DNA of 64,000 nucleotides. Source: Thermophagus sp052400625. GTDB lineage: Bacteria; Bacteroidota; Bacteroidia; Bacteroidales; Marinilabiliaceae. The translations under genes were made by a program, and so were the position numbers. Below are positions 8,579 to 18,592 of this stretch, in pieces; position 1 is the first letter of the stretch, and each line of letters starts with the position of its first letter. Below the pieces are notes generated by a model, which saw nothing but the letters and a program-made list of their open reading frames with translations, made no database searches and was not told where the DNA came from. Location of the stretch: NCBI GenBank assembly GCA_052400625.1, contig JBQTGH010000002.1, one strand, 5' to 3'.

Positions 8579-9346
8579 TTAGGAATTTTGCGTTTGGTCG
8601 AAATTCCTTCGTCGCAGTTCGAAGTCATCTCCCAGGTATACTCTTCTAACATCCGGATCTTCGGCCAGCTCTTCTGCGGTCCCTGCCTTCAGTATATTTC
8701 CTTCGAAAAGCAGGTAGGCTCGGTCGGTTATGGAAAGCGTTTCGTGAACATTATGGTCTGTAATCAAAATGCCAATATTTTTGTACTTCAATTTGGCGAC
8801 AATTTCCTGAATATCCCTTACTGCAATGGGGTCTACTCCTGCGAAGGGCTCATCCAGTAGAATAAACTTGGGATTAATGGCGAGGGCCCGGGCTATCTCG
8901 GTTCTCCGTCTCTCTCCACCGGACAATTGGATGCCCATGCTTTTACGGATATGTCCCAACCCGAATTCATTGATCAATTCTTCGAGTCTTTGCTTTTGGT
9001 ATTCTTTGCTATAATTGGTCATTTGTAATACAGACCTGATATTGTCTTCAACGCTGAGTTTTCTGAAGACGCTTGCCTCTTGTGCCAAATAGCCAATCCC
9101 CTTTTGTGCTCTCCGGTAGACCGGTTCATTGGTGATTAAATCCTGATCCAGATAAATTTCTCCACCGTTAGGTTTAATCAATCCGACAATCATGTAAAAA
9201 GTGGTGGTTTTCCCGGCTCCGTTGGGGCCTAGCAAACCGACAATTTCGCCCTGCTTTACTTCCACAGAAACGCCCTTTACTACCGTACGGTTACGGTATT
9301 TTTTAATTAGTGTGTCTGTATATAATCGCATTCTTTGTTCCGCCAT
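8579..9346 (-). CDS. lptB: LPS export ABC transporter ATP-binding protein LptB
   Basis: LptB is the cytoplasmic ATPase of LptB2FG, which extracts lipopolysaccharide from the inner membrane and drives it along the Lpt bridge to the outer membrane. The 255-residue protein has Walker A GPNGAGKT at 40-47, the ABC signature LSGGE at 141-145, and Walker B FILLDEP at 161-167, followed by the AGVDP D-loop. The YLAQEASVFRKLSVEDNI Q-loop region is characteristic of LptB rather than of LolD or generic transporters. It lies downstream of tatC on the same strand, 233 bases away, so co-transcription is uncertain. Confidence 0.94.
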   Translation of the reverse strand: MAEQRMRLYTDTLIKKYRNRTVVKGVSVEVKQGEIVGLLGPNGAGKTTTFYMIVGLIKPNGGEIYLDQDLITNEPVYRRAQKGIGYLAQEASVFRKLSVEDNIRSVLQMTNYSKEYQKQRLEELINEFGLGHIRKSMGIQLSGGERRRTEIARALAINPKFILLDEPFAGVDPIAVRDIQEIVAKLKYKNIGILITDHNVHETLSITDRAYLLFEGNILKAGTAEELAEDPDVRRVYLGDDFELRRRNFDQTQNS

Positions 9347-9579
9347 GATCTTAAAATCTAATTCAATTATAAACCTTTGAAAAAGTATCAGGAATATAAT
9401 TCTTGGTTTTATGTGAATTTTGCCGTTCTCTTATGGAAGTAAGAGAACTTGTTTCCATGTCTTATCCCCAAAAGCTCTGACCGTTTTAGTGTTTTTGTAC
9501 TTGCTTCATTCAATCTTTTAATCACTAATAGCTAAAATCAATAGAATAACCATGATGATTTATGACTGTTGAAGGATGG

Positions 9580-10398
9580 TTATTTAAGTTTTAAAGCTTT
9601 TTCTTTGCGTGCTTCAACACCTCTTGCAATAATAATGCCTGCTTCATATAAAAGAATCAGGGGCAGACAAACCAGAATTTGACTAATAACATCCGGTGGG
9701 GTGATGATGGCCGCAAGAGCCAAAGTGACAACAATTGAATGACGACGATATTTTTTTAATGTGTCTGCAGTGACTAAACCAACTTTGCTTAAAAAATAGA
9801 TGAACATGGGTAGTTCGAACAATATCCCGCTTGCCAGAATTATTGATGATACGGTACTGATATAAGATCCGAGGTTCACAATGTTGTCTACCTGTTCACT
9901 TACTTTATAATTGCCCAGAAAATGAACAGACAAAGGACATATAATATAATAGGCGAACAATATTCCTATCGTGAATAGAATGGATGCAAAAAAGATGGCA
10001 CCGCGACTCTGTTCAATTTCTTCTTTATATAAAGCCGGTTTAATAAAACGCCAAAATTCCCAGAAAATTAGAGGAAAGGCAGCAATAATTCCTGCGAGGA
10101 ATGAGATCCATAAATGCGTAGTGAACTGCCCTGTCATGTTGATATTTTGCAGAGAAAGAGGTGTTTGGTTGATGCATAGAGCAGACATCCCGAGATTATT
10201 TCCAACCTTACACAGAAAACTATTGGTGAAAAACTCCGGCTTGCTGGGCCCTAATAATATAACATCAAATACAATGTTTTTGGAAATAAATGCCAAAACT
10301 GCAAAAACGAAAATATATAATAACGATCTGACCAAATGCCAGCGCAGCTCCTCTAGGTGTTCAAGAAATGACATTTCAGCCTGGCTCTTCTTACTCAT
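9580..10398 (-). CDS. tatC: Sec-independent protein translocase TatC
   Basis: TatC is the multispanning receptor of the twin-arginine pathway, which exports folded proteins across the inner membrane. The 272-residue sequence begins with the conserved MSFLEHLEELRWHLVRS, where the Glu-Glu-Leu-Arg patch binds the twin-arginine signal. The cytoplasmic loop FPLIFWEFWRFIKPALY contains the invariant Phe/Trp-Phe-Pro-type family signature. Six hydrophobic segments can be traced. The tail is basic (EARKEKALKLK). No tatA/tatB gene is adjacent in this window, so the partner must be elsewhere. Confidence 0.96.
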   Translation of the reverse strand: MSKKSQAEMSFLEHLEELRWHLVRSLLYIFVFAVLAFISKNIVFDVILLGPSKPEFFTNSFLCKVGNNLGMSALCINQTPLSLQNINMTGQFTTHLWISFLAGIIAAFPLIFWEFWRFIKPALYKEEIEQSRGAIFFASILFTIGILFAYYIICPLSVHFLGNYKVSEQVDNIVNLGSYISTVSSIILASGILFELPMFIYFLSKVGLVTADTLKKYRRHSIVVTLALAAIITPPDVISQILVCLPLILLYEAGIIIARGVEARKEKALKLK

Positions 10399-10796
10399 AT
10401 CCGGATAGCTACATTTGAATATTTATTGACCCAATCCTAAACCTTTTTGATCGTACGAAGATAAAAACACTTTCCCAATTATTTGTTTTTACCCGGGCGA
10501 TTTTATATCTTCAATATGTTTTTATTGAATAATCCGTCCCAATAGGCTTGATTCCTGAATAATGAAATCCCCTAGATGAAATTTTTGGACCGATTAAATG
10601 TTATTGAACTCTTTCACTGACTCGCACTAACCATTATTTACCCACCTTTTGAAAATGTTATACATTTTTAAAATGACAAAATGTTATACGGTATTTATAA
10701 ATATCTATTAATTTTGTTGGTTTTGATGGTCAAGAAGGAAATGAAAAATAACAGTCTGATATTGTGAAGGATATTGTGAAATAGTTAGATTTTGTT
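10399..10796. other. Divergent tatC/recQ intergenic region
   Basis: This 398-base AT-rich gap carries promoters for both divergent genes. For recQ a perfect -7 box TAATTTTG is at 10709-10716. Close to the recQ start, GATATTGTGAA occurs twice in tandem (about 10757-10780). No additional gene or RNA is evident. Confidence 0.5.
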
Positions 10797-12977
10797 ATGA
10801 CTAAACAGGTTGACCTTAAAAGGTATTTAAAAAAGCACTTTGGTTTCGACACATTTAAGGGAAACCAAGAAGACATTATCAAAAATGTTCTTAATGGTAA
10901 CGATACTTTTGTATTGATGCCAACAGGAGGTGGAAAGTCGCTTTGCTATCAGTTACCGGCATTGATACTGGATGGTACAGCCATCGTCATCTCTCCCTTA
11001 ATTGCCTTGATGAAGAATCAGGTAGATGCAATGCGGAATTTTAGTGAAGATGATGGAATTGCTCACTTTTTAAATTCTTCTTTGACAAAATCTGCTATTC
11101 AACAGGTTAAGGATGATGTGGTTGCCGGGAGAACAAGGCTGTTGTATGTTGCGCCGGAATCGCTGACCAAAGAAGAGAACATTCAATTTCTTAAGCAAGT
11201 AAAGATCTCATTCTATGCTGTGGATGAGGCCCATTGTATTTCTGAATGGGGACATGACTTCCGGCCGGAATACAGAAGAATTCGGCCGATTATTAATGAG
11301 ATTGGAGAAGCTCCTGTCATCGCTTTAACGGCTACGGCTACACCTAAAGTGCAACATGATATTCAGAAAAATCTCGGCATGTTGGATGCTAAGGTTTTTA
11401 AGTCATCTTTTAATCGCCCTAACCTCTACTATGAGGTACAGCCAAAGGTTAATGCTACGAGGGAGATTATTAAGATTTTGAAGGATAATCAAGGGAAGTC
11501 GGCTATTATTTATTGCTTGAGTAGAAAGAAAGTGGAGGAGCTGGCCGAAACGCTTGTCGTAAACGGAATTAAGGCTCTTCCCTATCATGCAGGGATGGAT
11601 GCAGGTACCAGAAGCAAAAATCAGGATAAATTTCTGATGGAGGAGATCGATGTCATTGTTGCAACCATCGCTTTCGGAATGGGAATTGACAAACCGGATG
11701 TCCGTTTGGTTATTCACTATGACATACCCAAAAGTTTGGAAGGCTATTATCAGGAAACCGGAAGGGCAGGACGCGATGGTGGGGAAGGTAAGTGCATTGC
11801 TTTTTACAGCTATAAGGACATCCAAAAACTCGAAAAATTTATGCAGGGTAAACCCCTTGCAGAACAGGAGATTGGGAAGCAATTGTTGCTTGAAACAGTG
11901 GCTTATGCCGAATCTTCCTTATGTCGAAGAAAAACCTTATTGCATTACTTTGGCGAAGATTATACCGTTGAAAATTGTGGTGCTTGTGACAATTGTCTTA
12001 ATCCTAAAGAACAGTTCGAAGGAAAAGATTATATTGTGAAGCTGCTGAAAGTTGTGCATGAACTTAAGGAAAAGTTTAAAACCGAATATGTTGTTGATGT
12101 TCTGATCGGGAAGGTCACTAGCGTGGTTAAGTCGTACCATCATCATGAACTGGATATTTTTGGTTGTGGAGATGATGAGGATGAAAAATTCTGGCTGGCT
12201 GTGGTTCGACAATCACTTGTGGCTGGTTTGCTGTCGAAAGATATTGAAAACTACGGGCTTCTTAAATTAACCGATAAGGGGCATGAGTATATCAAAAAAC
12301 CTTATAGCATCCGTCTTGCCAAGGATCATGATTTCGACGAGATGGAGCAGGAGTCTCTTTCTGCTGGAGGAACGGCAGCTCTCGATAGCGCTCTTTTTTC
12401 GATGCTGAAAGATCTTCGTAAGAAAATTTCTAAGAAGAAAAATCTGCCACCATTTGTAATCTTTCAGGATACTTCTCTGGAAGCAATGGCGACCTACTAT
12501 CCCATTACCGTTGAGGAGCTGCAGAATATGCCTGGAGTAGGGGCCGGAAAAGCTAAAAGGTACGGATCAGATTTTATTAAACTGATCCAGAAACATGTTG
12601 AAGAGAATGAGATTGAGCGACCTATGGATATGGTCGTCAAAACAGTGGCCAATAAGAGTAAATTAAAGGTTTCCATTATACAAAGTATTGATCGTCAAAT
12701 TTCTTTGGATGATATTGCAGAATCTAAAGGAATTGATCTTCTTGATTTGCTGAAAGAGATTGAGTCTATTGTTTATTCCGGAACACGCGTGAATATTGAT
12801 TATTACATTAATCAGGTAATGGATGAAGAACATCGGGATGATATTTTTTATTATTTCAAAGAGGATGCAGAAACTGATGATATCGGCGTGGCCCTCGATG
12901 AGTTGGGAGAAGATGAATACTCGGAGGAGGATGTAAGAATGGTGCGGATTAAATTTATCTCTGAAGTTGGAAATTAA
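10797..12977 (+). CDS. recQ: ATP-dependent DNA helicase RecQ
   Basis: RecQ is a 3'-5' superfamily 2 helicase acting in recombination and stalled-fork processing. The 726-residue protein has motif 0/I with Walker A MPTGGGKS at 41-48, DEAH at 143-146, the aromatic-rich loop CISEWGHDFRPEYRR after it, and motif VI QETGRAGRDG. The RecQ-C zinc site follows (CRRKTLLHYFGEDY, then CGACDNC), then a winged-helix domain and an HRDC domain near residues 530-610. About 100 residues follow HRDC, ending in a very acidic segment. This longer tail is normal for Bacteroidota RecQ (about 725 residues, against 610 in E. coli). It is monocistronic and convergent with the helix-hairpin-helix protein gene. Confidence 0.97.
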   Translation: MTKQVDLKRYLKKHFGFDTFKGNQEDIIKNVLNGNDTFVLMPTGGGKSLCYQLPALILDGTAIVISPLIALMKNQVDAMRNFSEDDGIAHFLNSSLTKSAIQQVKDDVVAGRTRLLYVAPESLTKEENIQFLKQVKISFYAVDEAHCISEWGHDFRPEYRRIRPIINEIGEAPVIALTATATPKVQHDIQKNLGMLDAKVFKSSFNRPNLYYEVQPKVNATREIIKILKDNQGKSAIIYCLSRKKVEELAETLVVNGIKALPYHAGMDAGTRSKNQDKFLMEEIDVIVATIAFGMGIDKPDVRLVIHYDIPKSLEGYYQETGRAGRDGGEGKCIAFYSYKDIQKLEKFMQGKPLAEQEIGKQLLLETVAYAESSLCRRKTLLHYFGEDYTVENCGACDNCLNPKEQFEGKDYIVKLLKVVHELKEKFKTEYVVDVLIGKVTSVVKSYHHHELDIFGCGDDEDEKFWLAVVRQSLVAGLLSKDIENYGLLKLTDKGHEYIKKPYSIRLAKDHDFDEMEQESLSAGGTAALDSALFSMLKDLRKKISKKKNLPPFVIFQDTSLEAMATYYPITVEELQNMPGVGAGKAKRYGSDFIKLIQKHVEENEIERPMDMVVKTVANKSKLKVSIIQSIDRQISLDDIAESKGIDLLDLLKEIESIVYSGTRVNIDYYINQVMDEEHRDDIFYYFKEDAETDDIGVALDELGEDEYSEEDVRMVRIKFISEVGN

Positions 12978-13028
12978 GGCAGTTGGAAAAGAACTTTTTT
13001 ATTCATTCTGTTTAGTGGAAGGCAGTCT

Positions 13029-13068
13029 CATCCCAATGGCAGTCGGAATTTTCCGTCTTGTTGGGATG
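13029..13068. terminator. Hairpin between convergent recQ and HhH genes
   Basis: CATCCCAA pairs with TTGGGATG, and inside it CGGAA pairs with TTCCG. No immediate T-tract follows, although a T7 run occurs about 35 bases later. It may act as a shared weak terminator or transcript-end stabiliser. Confidence 0.45.
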
Positions 13069-13110
13069 CATTAAAGCTATAGAAGAAGATTATATATCCC
13101 CTTTTTTTAT

Positions 13111-15135
13111 TTAGAATTTAATTCTTAACTGTAGCGTAAGGTTTGTTTTTTTGTTGGAAAGAATTTGCTGATAGCCACTTCCGATAATATCTCTGTCGTA
13201 AAAATGCCACCTGGCCCATCGGAACCATACGTGGGCATTTTTTGTCATTTTGTAATTGAGTAGCAACAGAAAACGGCTGCCTTTTCCTGCATAGGCCGGT
13301 ACTGAAAGTGAATATAAAACGTCCGGTTCATAGGCATAAATTCGGGTGGCATAATTCGAAGTACTAAATAGTGCATATCGAGACGTTAGGGTGAGTTTCT
13401 TTTGGAGGGTTATCCATTTTATGTCTTGTGAAATCAGATGGCCTTCTTCTCTTTGATCTTCGCAACTGATGTATTGCCATTGTAGAAGAGTTGTAAATTG
13501 TAATTGCTCTGACAGTTGCTGGCGATATTGTCCTTTTAACTGGTCAATATTTTGGTAGGTTATGGCATTTTCATTATTGGAAACAATGTTTTTCTGTTTT
13601 TCTCTGTGACGGAATTTTATGTAGAGGGTCCTGTCTTGGCCAAAGGATTTTTCAATATGTGTCATCCAGTCGAATCCTGAAGAGGGAGCATCTATTTCAT
13701 ATTGAAGCCAGTCAAATCGAAAATAATCAAAATAGGAGGATAATGTGAAGAAAGGAAGTTCCCAGCTTATTCCGGTATAAATTCCCGTTTCGCCGGAAAA
13801 TTTGCTGCTTTCTGTCAACGGACCTGCCAATGGCGCTTGGTATTTGACAGGAATTTTTCTTTGAGTTATGGCCAATGAAAATCCCGAAGCCGCATTCCAG
13901 GTGAAACCATTGTAAAAGGCAGAGTAAGAAAAATTATCAAATGCTGCTTCACCAAAAAAAAGGATGTTTTTTGAAGTTATTATATAAGAGATCCAACTAT
14001 TTTGGTTTTGTTTTCCTTCAAATGAAAACTGGCTATAGGGGACTTTATTTGGGCATAATGGGTGGTTGAGATTATAGTATAAATGACCGGCTTCCAGTTT
14101 AAACCTTTTTCCAGAATAAGAAAGTCTCCCTCCCGAAACAACCTCTTTTGTATTATGTCTTTGTTCAAGTTCTGTTTTGGTGCGATGTAAGCCATCTTCA
14201 CGCAAACTGGTAATGCAGCTGTCCGAACTGTTCCTTCCGTCTCTTTTTCGTATTGAAAAAAAAGGGGAGAAAGATAGATTCTCTTTTTTTAGGGTAAGAA
14301 AACCTCCGTTCAACCCGGATGTTTCTGATGTTGATAAGGAAGGACGAAAAGGCGATTGGCGGTTTCGAATAGAAAGGCTTAATGAGCTTTTTCTAAGGGG
14401 AATTCCGGATTGAACGGCTAATCCCTGTCCGGCACTCATTTGAAAACGCCCCATTCCCACTTCTTTGATCCAACTGTTTTTTGGTTTGTAGTAGACATAA
14501 CCGGAAAGCAAGTCGAAAGTCTTAATCTCTTTGCTGAATATTGGTTCGCCTTCATCTTTTTCAGCGATTAATCCGGCACTTATACCTTTGTTTGTATTTA
14601 TTTCGAGCCTGTTGAGCCATTTTAGCCGATTGCCGGCGTATGGTGTTTCGCCTTCCTCATTGGGAATGAATCCTTTTGCTTTTTCAGGTTGAAGGAGACC
14701 GCGAATAAAGAGATCGCCCCATATTGTTAATGATGAAGGTTCTTTGTCTGGAGGACCAAAAAATATGAGTGGTTCAAGGTATTTGATTGTTTCTATTTTC
14801 AACCCTTCCACGGCTTGTAATTCGTAGATAGAAAGATATGGGCCGTTTACATACCTTTGGAAAAGAATGTTTTCTATCTGCTTGTCTGATAAGAAAAAGA
14901 TGCGTTCCAGCTCTTCCCGATCGGCGGTGTTGATATTGAGGGGGTTTTTAGCTAGAAATAGCAGCTCTTCAATTAACGGAGTAATGTTTTCTTCATCGAT
15001 TTCTGCGCCATAATCGGAGGCAATGTTTTCAGCCCATTGCTGCAGATCAATTGGGTTTTGTGCATTTAAAATCCCATTGAGCCCACCTATTAGAATTGAA
15101 AGGGTTAGCAGTAACGTTTTTTCCAAGCGGATCAT
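13111..15135 (-). CDS. Secreted helix-hairpin-helix domain protein with predicted beta-barrel
   Basis: A 674-residue protein. An N-terminal signal peptide is clear (hydrophobic LLLTLSILIGGL, cleavage probably after LNAQ). Residues about 60-120 hold one or two ComEA-like helix-hairpin-helix units (NPLNINTADREELERI and YLSIYELQAVEGLKIETI). The remaining 550 residues are rich in alternating aromatic/polar strands and end in an aromatic-rich beta segment (LTLQLRIKF), as expected for an outer-membrane beta-barrel. This architecture is a recurring, functionally uncharacterized Bacteroidota family. The HhH part suggests nucleic acid binding, and a role in DNA handling at the envelope is only a guess. 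The gene for another predicted outer-membrane protein lies 170 bases upstream on the same strand. Confidence 0.75.
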   Translation of the reverse strand: MIRLEKTLLLTLSILIGGLNGILNAQNPIDLQQWAENIASDYGAEIDEENITPLIEELLFLAKNPLNINTADREELERIFFLSDKQIENILFQRYVNGPYLSIYELQAVEGLKIETIKYLEPLIFFGPPDKEPSSLTIWGDLFIRGLLQPEKAKGFIPNEEGETPYAGNRLKWLNRLEINTNKGISAGLIAEKDEGEPIFSKEIKTFDLLSGYVYYKPKNSWIKEVGMGRFQMSAGQGLAVQSGIPLRKSSLSLSIRNRQSPFRPSLSTSETSGLNGGFLTLKKENLSFSPFFSIRKRDGRNSSDSCITSLREDGLHRTKTELEQRHNTKEVVSGGRLSYSGKRFKLEAGHLYYNLNHPLCPNKVPYSQFSFEGKQNQNSWISYIITSKNILFFGEAAFDNFSYSAFYNGFTWNAASGFSLAITQRKIPVKYQAPLAGPLTESSKFSGETGIYTGISWELPFFTLSSYFDYFRFDWLQYEIDAPSSGFDWMTHIEKSFGQDRTLYIKFRHREKQKNIVSNNENAITYQNIDQLKGQYRQQLSEQLQFTTLLQWQYISCEDQREEGHLISQDIKWITLQKKLTLTSRYALFSTSNYATRIYAYEPDVLYSLSVPAYAGKGSRFLLLLNYKMTKNAHVWFRWARWHFYDRDIIGSGYQQILSNKKTNLTLQLRIKF

Positions 15136-15305
15136 AGTTTCTCTCCTTTCTACTTACAAGCTAAATAGAGCATGTTTTTGTTTTCATTAGTAAGGTATTG
15201 GGTAAAAGAAGCCATGTTGTTTTTTATTGCTAGCGTCAACTTTCCGGGAGACAAAAACTTTGATAAAGCCAATAAGAAGTTGTTGTGCGATCTCCATTGA
15301 ATTGG

Positions 15306-16139
15306 TTACTTATGCGATTTTTTTGTGAATGAATAAATGATCCCCGCTGTAGAGCTCATTCCTAGTTGATCATGGTGATTGGCTGCAAACCGGAATTCAA
15401 TGTTATTCCAGCCTATATTTGCGCCAACAGCAATCCGGATGGGCTTTGCTGAAATGGCTCCGCATAATTCGACCATTTTATGAGTTCGTGCATTCAGAGC
15501 AAATGAATATACCGGTTCAGCGTAGTCGGACCGGTGAAGAATATCTATAGTCAACAGCAATGATGGTGAGATTTTCGTTATACATGCTGCTGATAAAGAC
15601 GAAGGTATAGGTTGGTTGTTAAAGTCTCCTGAGAAACTTTGTCGTGCAGGATTGTTAATGGAAATAGCAATGTCTGTGTTTCTTAATGCATGATACCTGA
15701 AACCGGCATCCACAACCAGAATTCCTAATGTCCGGTCATTTTGGATTTGCCTCATCAGATATTCAAATCGACATCCAAGCTTTAAATTTGGAGAAATAGA
15801 TCTGGCTGTCGTAACATTTATATATTGGATATTAAAAAGATTGTCACCATACCGGGAATAGGCCAGCCCGACATTGATCAATGGGAATGGAAAAATGGAG
15901 AATATAGTTTGTGTGCTTAAGGCGTTTAATCCAAACGCATTGTGGTAGCCCGCCCCTGTAACCGGCCTGCGAATAGTGGATATCCCTGAAGGATTGGTGA
16001 ATACGGACCAAACTGTAGTGTCGCTGGCTCCCGAAAGTCCTAATGCTGAAGTCGCCGGGGACGGAAAATCATATGTCTGGGCATTTAAACAGAGTGTATT
16101 TACAACCAGGAGCCCATAGAAATAAATATTCCTGAACAT
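15306..16139 (-). CDS. Predicted outer-membrane beta-barrel protein, PorQ/PorV-like
   Basis: The 277-residue protein has a signal peptide (start to about NAQ) followed by TYDFPSPATSALGLSGAS, which resembles the start of UPF0164/PorV-PorQ barrel proteins. It also has the NPSGIS turn seen in FadL-like barrels. Many short amphipathic strands follow, and the protein ends in a charged KKSHK tail. PorQ is usually about 330 residues, so this is shorter and I do not assign the name. Function is unknown; relatives shuttle or anchor type IX secretion cargo. It sits just downstream of a PAP2-like membrane protein and upstream of the HhH barrel protein, all on the minus strand. Confidence 0.6.
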   Translation of the reverse strand: MFRNIYFYGLLVVNTLCLNAQTYDFPSPATSALGLSGASDTTVWSVFTNPSGISTIRRPVTGAGYHNAFGLNALSTQTIFSIFPFPLINVGLAYSRYGDNLFNIQYINVTTARSISPNLKLGCRFEYLMRQIQNDRTLGILVVDAGFRYHALRNTDIAISINNPARQSFSGDFNNQPIPSSLSAACITKISPSLLLTIDILHRSDYAEPVYSFALNARTHKMVELCGAISAKPIRIAVGANIGWNNIEFRFAANHHDQLGMSSTAGIIYSFTKKSHK

Positions 16140-16222
16140 CTCGGTTTAAAATACTGTTTTGGTTAGTTTGAAATTATTTTGACAAGTTAATGATCTTGCA
16201 TAAAAGATGCAACTACAGTAAT

Positions 16223-16831
16223 TTATAGGGTAATTAATATCCCTGAGGTAACAACAATTATTCCGGTTAGATAGCCAACATATACCTGACTCGGTGAATG
16301 GGCATTTAAATAAAGTCGTGCTGTGGATATTATTCCTGAAATAATAATTATTAGCGAAAGTAAATAAAACAGGTCGAGACTTTGTCCAAACATGATTGCA
16401 ATGACAAGCCCTGTTATACCACCGGCGGCGAGTGCATGAAGGCTTATCTTCCAATAGTATGAAATGGCGGCGGCCACCATTATTGCAAAAAGAGATGCCA
16501 ACTGGAATGATTCAACTAAAGTGGAAATATTTAGACGCGAAAGAATGTAGTAGCCTAAGAAATAAAAAACGGCCGAGGCCAGTGCAGGAAAAATCCGTTC
16601 TCGAGAAGTCTTCATTTCAAAACTTTTGATGAGTTTGACTTGAAGAAATAAAGGCAAAAGAGACAAGGGCAACAGGCAAGTAGAAGTAAATACTATAATA
16701 TAAAGCAGTCTTTTTACCGCAAAGGGCAGAAGGGTGTGATGAGGAATGCTGTTCAGTATGAAAAATGTTCCAAGAGTGGGCATTAGCATCGGATGAAACA
16801 AAAAGGATAATATTTTACTGAAAAGCTTCAT
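16223..16831 (-). CDS. PAP2-like integral membrane protein
   Basis: The 202-residue protein has five or six hydrophobic segments and a C-terminal AHSPSQVYVGYLTG segment. This resembles the third phosphatase motif (SRxxxxxHxxxD) of type 2 phosphatidic acid phosphatases, but the arginine and aspartate are not conserved. The first two PAP2 motifs are also not recognisable, so phosphatase activity is doubtful. Such degenerate PAP2-fold proteins are common in Bacteroidota and uncharacterized. The stop at 16223 and the next gene start at 16139 leave about 80 bases, so the pair could be co-transcribed. Confidence 0.65.
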   Translation of the reverse strand: MKLFSKILSFLFHPMLMPTLGTFFILNSIPHHTLLPFAVKRLLYIIVFTSTCLLPLSLLPLFLQVKLIKSFEMKTSRERIFPALASAVFYFLGYYILSRLNISTLVESFQLASLFAIMVAAAISYYWKISLHALAAGGITGLVIAIMFGQSLDLFYLLSLIIIISGIISTARLYLNAHSPSQVYVGYLTGIIVVTSGILITL

Positions 16832-16952
16832 TGGTGTAAGTTTTTCTAAATTGTTGATTGCTTTGGGTTGTCAGGTGAATATTTGAAATTTTAAAGGCAA
16901 TCTAAAGAAAAAAATCCGAATCCGGATAAATAAATAATTCGGATTTTAGGTC

Positions 16953-18401
16953 TTACCATTGTTTGCGAAGACGGGCGACAGGAATATTCAGTTGTTCCCG
17001 GTATTTAGCTACCGTACGCCGCGCGATATTATAGGATTTTTCTTGTAATATTTTTGCGAGTTTATCATCCGTCAGCGGTTTACGCTTATCCTCATTTTCA
17101 ATACAATCTTGAAGTATTCTTTTTATTTCGCGGGTTGAAACTTCTTCTCCGGAATCGGTTTGCAAGCCTTCTGAGAAGAAATATTTGAGTGGGAATATTC
17201 CAAAGTGTGTTTGAATATACTTACTGTTTGAAACCCTCGAAATGGTGGAAATATCTAGGTTTGTTCTGTCAGCAATATCTTTCAGAATCATTGGTTTTAA
17301 CTTGGTTTCATCACCTTCCAGAAAGTATTCTTGCTGATAGTCCAGAATGGCCTGCATTACGGTCATAAGGGTTTGTTGGCGTTGTTTGATGGCATCAATA
17401 AACCATTTGGCCGAATCCAGTTTTTGTTTGACAAACATCAGAGCCTCTTTTTGTTCTTTGCTTTGGTTTTTTTTATTGGCCTGATAATCCTCAAACATTT
17501 CTGAATAAGTATTGCTGATTCTAAGTTCAGGTACATTACGATTATTTAGGGTCAATCTGGGTTTACCTTCTTCCATCTCAAGGATGAAGTCAGGAATAAT
17601 ATGCTGAACCGTTTTTGTTACCGGATTACTATATGAACTTCCCGGCTTTGGGTTGAGTTTCAGTATTTCATCCAGTATCTCTTTGAGCTCCCCCTCTTCC
17701 AGATGCATTCGTTTTTCAATCTTATCATAATGTTTACGGGTGAACTCTTCGAAATGGTTTTTTATAAGGTGATAAGCTTTCTGGATGGTGGGATTGTTCT
17801 GATCTTTTTTCTTTAACTGAAGCATTAAACATTCTCTTAAATCGCGAGCCCCAACCCCTGGAGGGTCAAAGTCATGAACAATTTCAAGGACTTCTAGTGC
17901 TTCAACCTCTTCTATTTCTATGTTTTGGGAAAAGGCTATGTCGTCAATGATTTCATCGATCTCTCTTCTGAGATACCCGTCTTCATCAATGTTTCCAATA
18001 ATATATTCTGCAATTAATGCCTGCCGGTCGTTTAGAATGCGCAAGCCCATCTGGCTGATAAGATTCTCGTGGAAGGTAGTTCCCGAGGAAAAAGGGATGT
18101 CTTCTTGTTTATCATCCTTAGAAAAATTACGGGCACTTAGTTTGTAGGCGGGAATGTCTTCATTTTGGATGTAAGCATCGATAGACATTTCATCCTTTTC
18201 ATTGTCGTTTTCCGAAACAGGTTCTTCTTCATCATCAGGATCACGAGACTCCCCTTCCAACTCGAGCACCGGATTTTTTTCAAGTTCTTCCTTTATGCGC
18301 TGCTCGAGTTGGGTGGTTGGAATCTCCAACAATTTGATCACCTGTATTTGAAGAGGTGAAAGCTTTTGTAAAAGCTTTTGCTGTAAACTCTGTTTTAGCA
18401 T
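16953..18401 (-). CDS. rpoN: RNA polymerase sigma-54 factor RpoN
   Basis: Sigma-54 directs RNA polymerase to -24/-12 promoters and needs an AAA+ activator. The 482-residue protein shows all three regions. Region I is a Gln/Leu-rich N-terminus (LKQSLQQKLLQKLSPLQIQV) that contacts activators. Region II is a very acidic linker at about 50-75. Region III holds the core-binding and helix-turn-helix parts and ends with the RpoN box ARRTVAKYRE at 460-469, which reads the -24 element. A perfect -7 box (TATTTTTG on the minus strand, 18457-18464) lies 56 bases upstream of the start. The gene downstream is the PAP2-like protein, about 120 bases away. Confidence 0.97.
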   Translation of the reverse strand: MLKQSLQQKLLQKLSPLQIQVIKLLEIPTTQLEQRIKEELEKNPVLELEGESRDPDDEEEPVSENDNEKDEMSIDAYIQNEDIPAYKLSARNFSKDDKQEDIPFSSGTTFHENLISQMGLRILNDRQALIAEYIIGNIDEDGYLRREIDEIIDDIAFSQNIEIEEVEALEVLEIVHDFDPPGVGARDLRECLMLQLKKKDQNNPTIQKAYHLIKNHFEEFTRKHYDKIEKRMHLEEGELKEILDEILKLNPKPGSSYSNPVTKTVQHIIPDFILEMEEGKPRLTLNNRNVPELRISNTYSEMFEDYQANKKNQSKEQKEALMFVKQKLDSAKWFIDAIKQRQQTLMTVMQAILDYQQEYFLEGDETKLKPMILKDIADRTNLDISTISRVSNSKYIQTHFGIFPLKYFFSEGLQTDSGEEVSTREIKRILQDCIENEDKRKPLTDDKLAKILQEKSYNIARRTVAKYREQLNIPVARLRKQW

Positions 18402-18456
18402 TCTCTTTTCCTGTTTTATTTGCGGAAGAGATGATTTTTAACCTGTCGGGTTACTA

Positions 18457-18464
18457 CAAAAATA
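18457..18464 (-). promoter_or_regulatory. -7 promoter box of rpoN
   Basis: The minus strand reads TATTTTTG, an exact TAnnTTTG match, 56 bases before the rpoN ATG. Confidence 0.5.
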
Positions 18465-18592
18465 CAGTAAATTGGGTAATTCAGAAAACAACAATTTGTA
18501 TTTAAACCTCTAAATGATCCTTGTTTGCTGATTTTATTCTTTGAGCCGCCCCTGTTTGTTTAAGGAACAGAGTGTTTGGCATCAGAGAATTA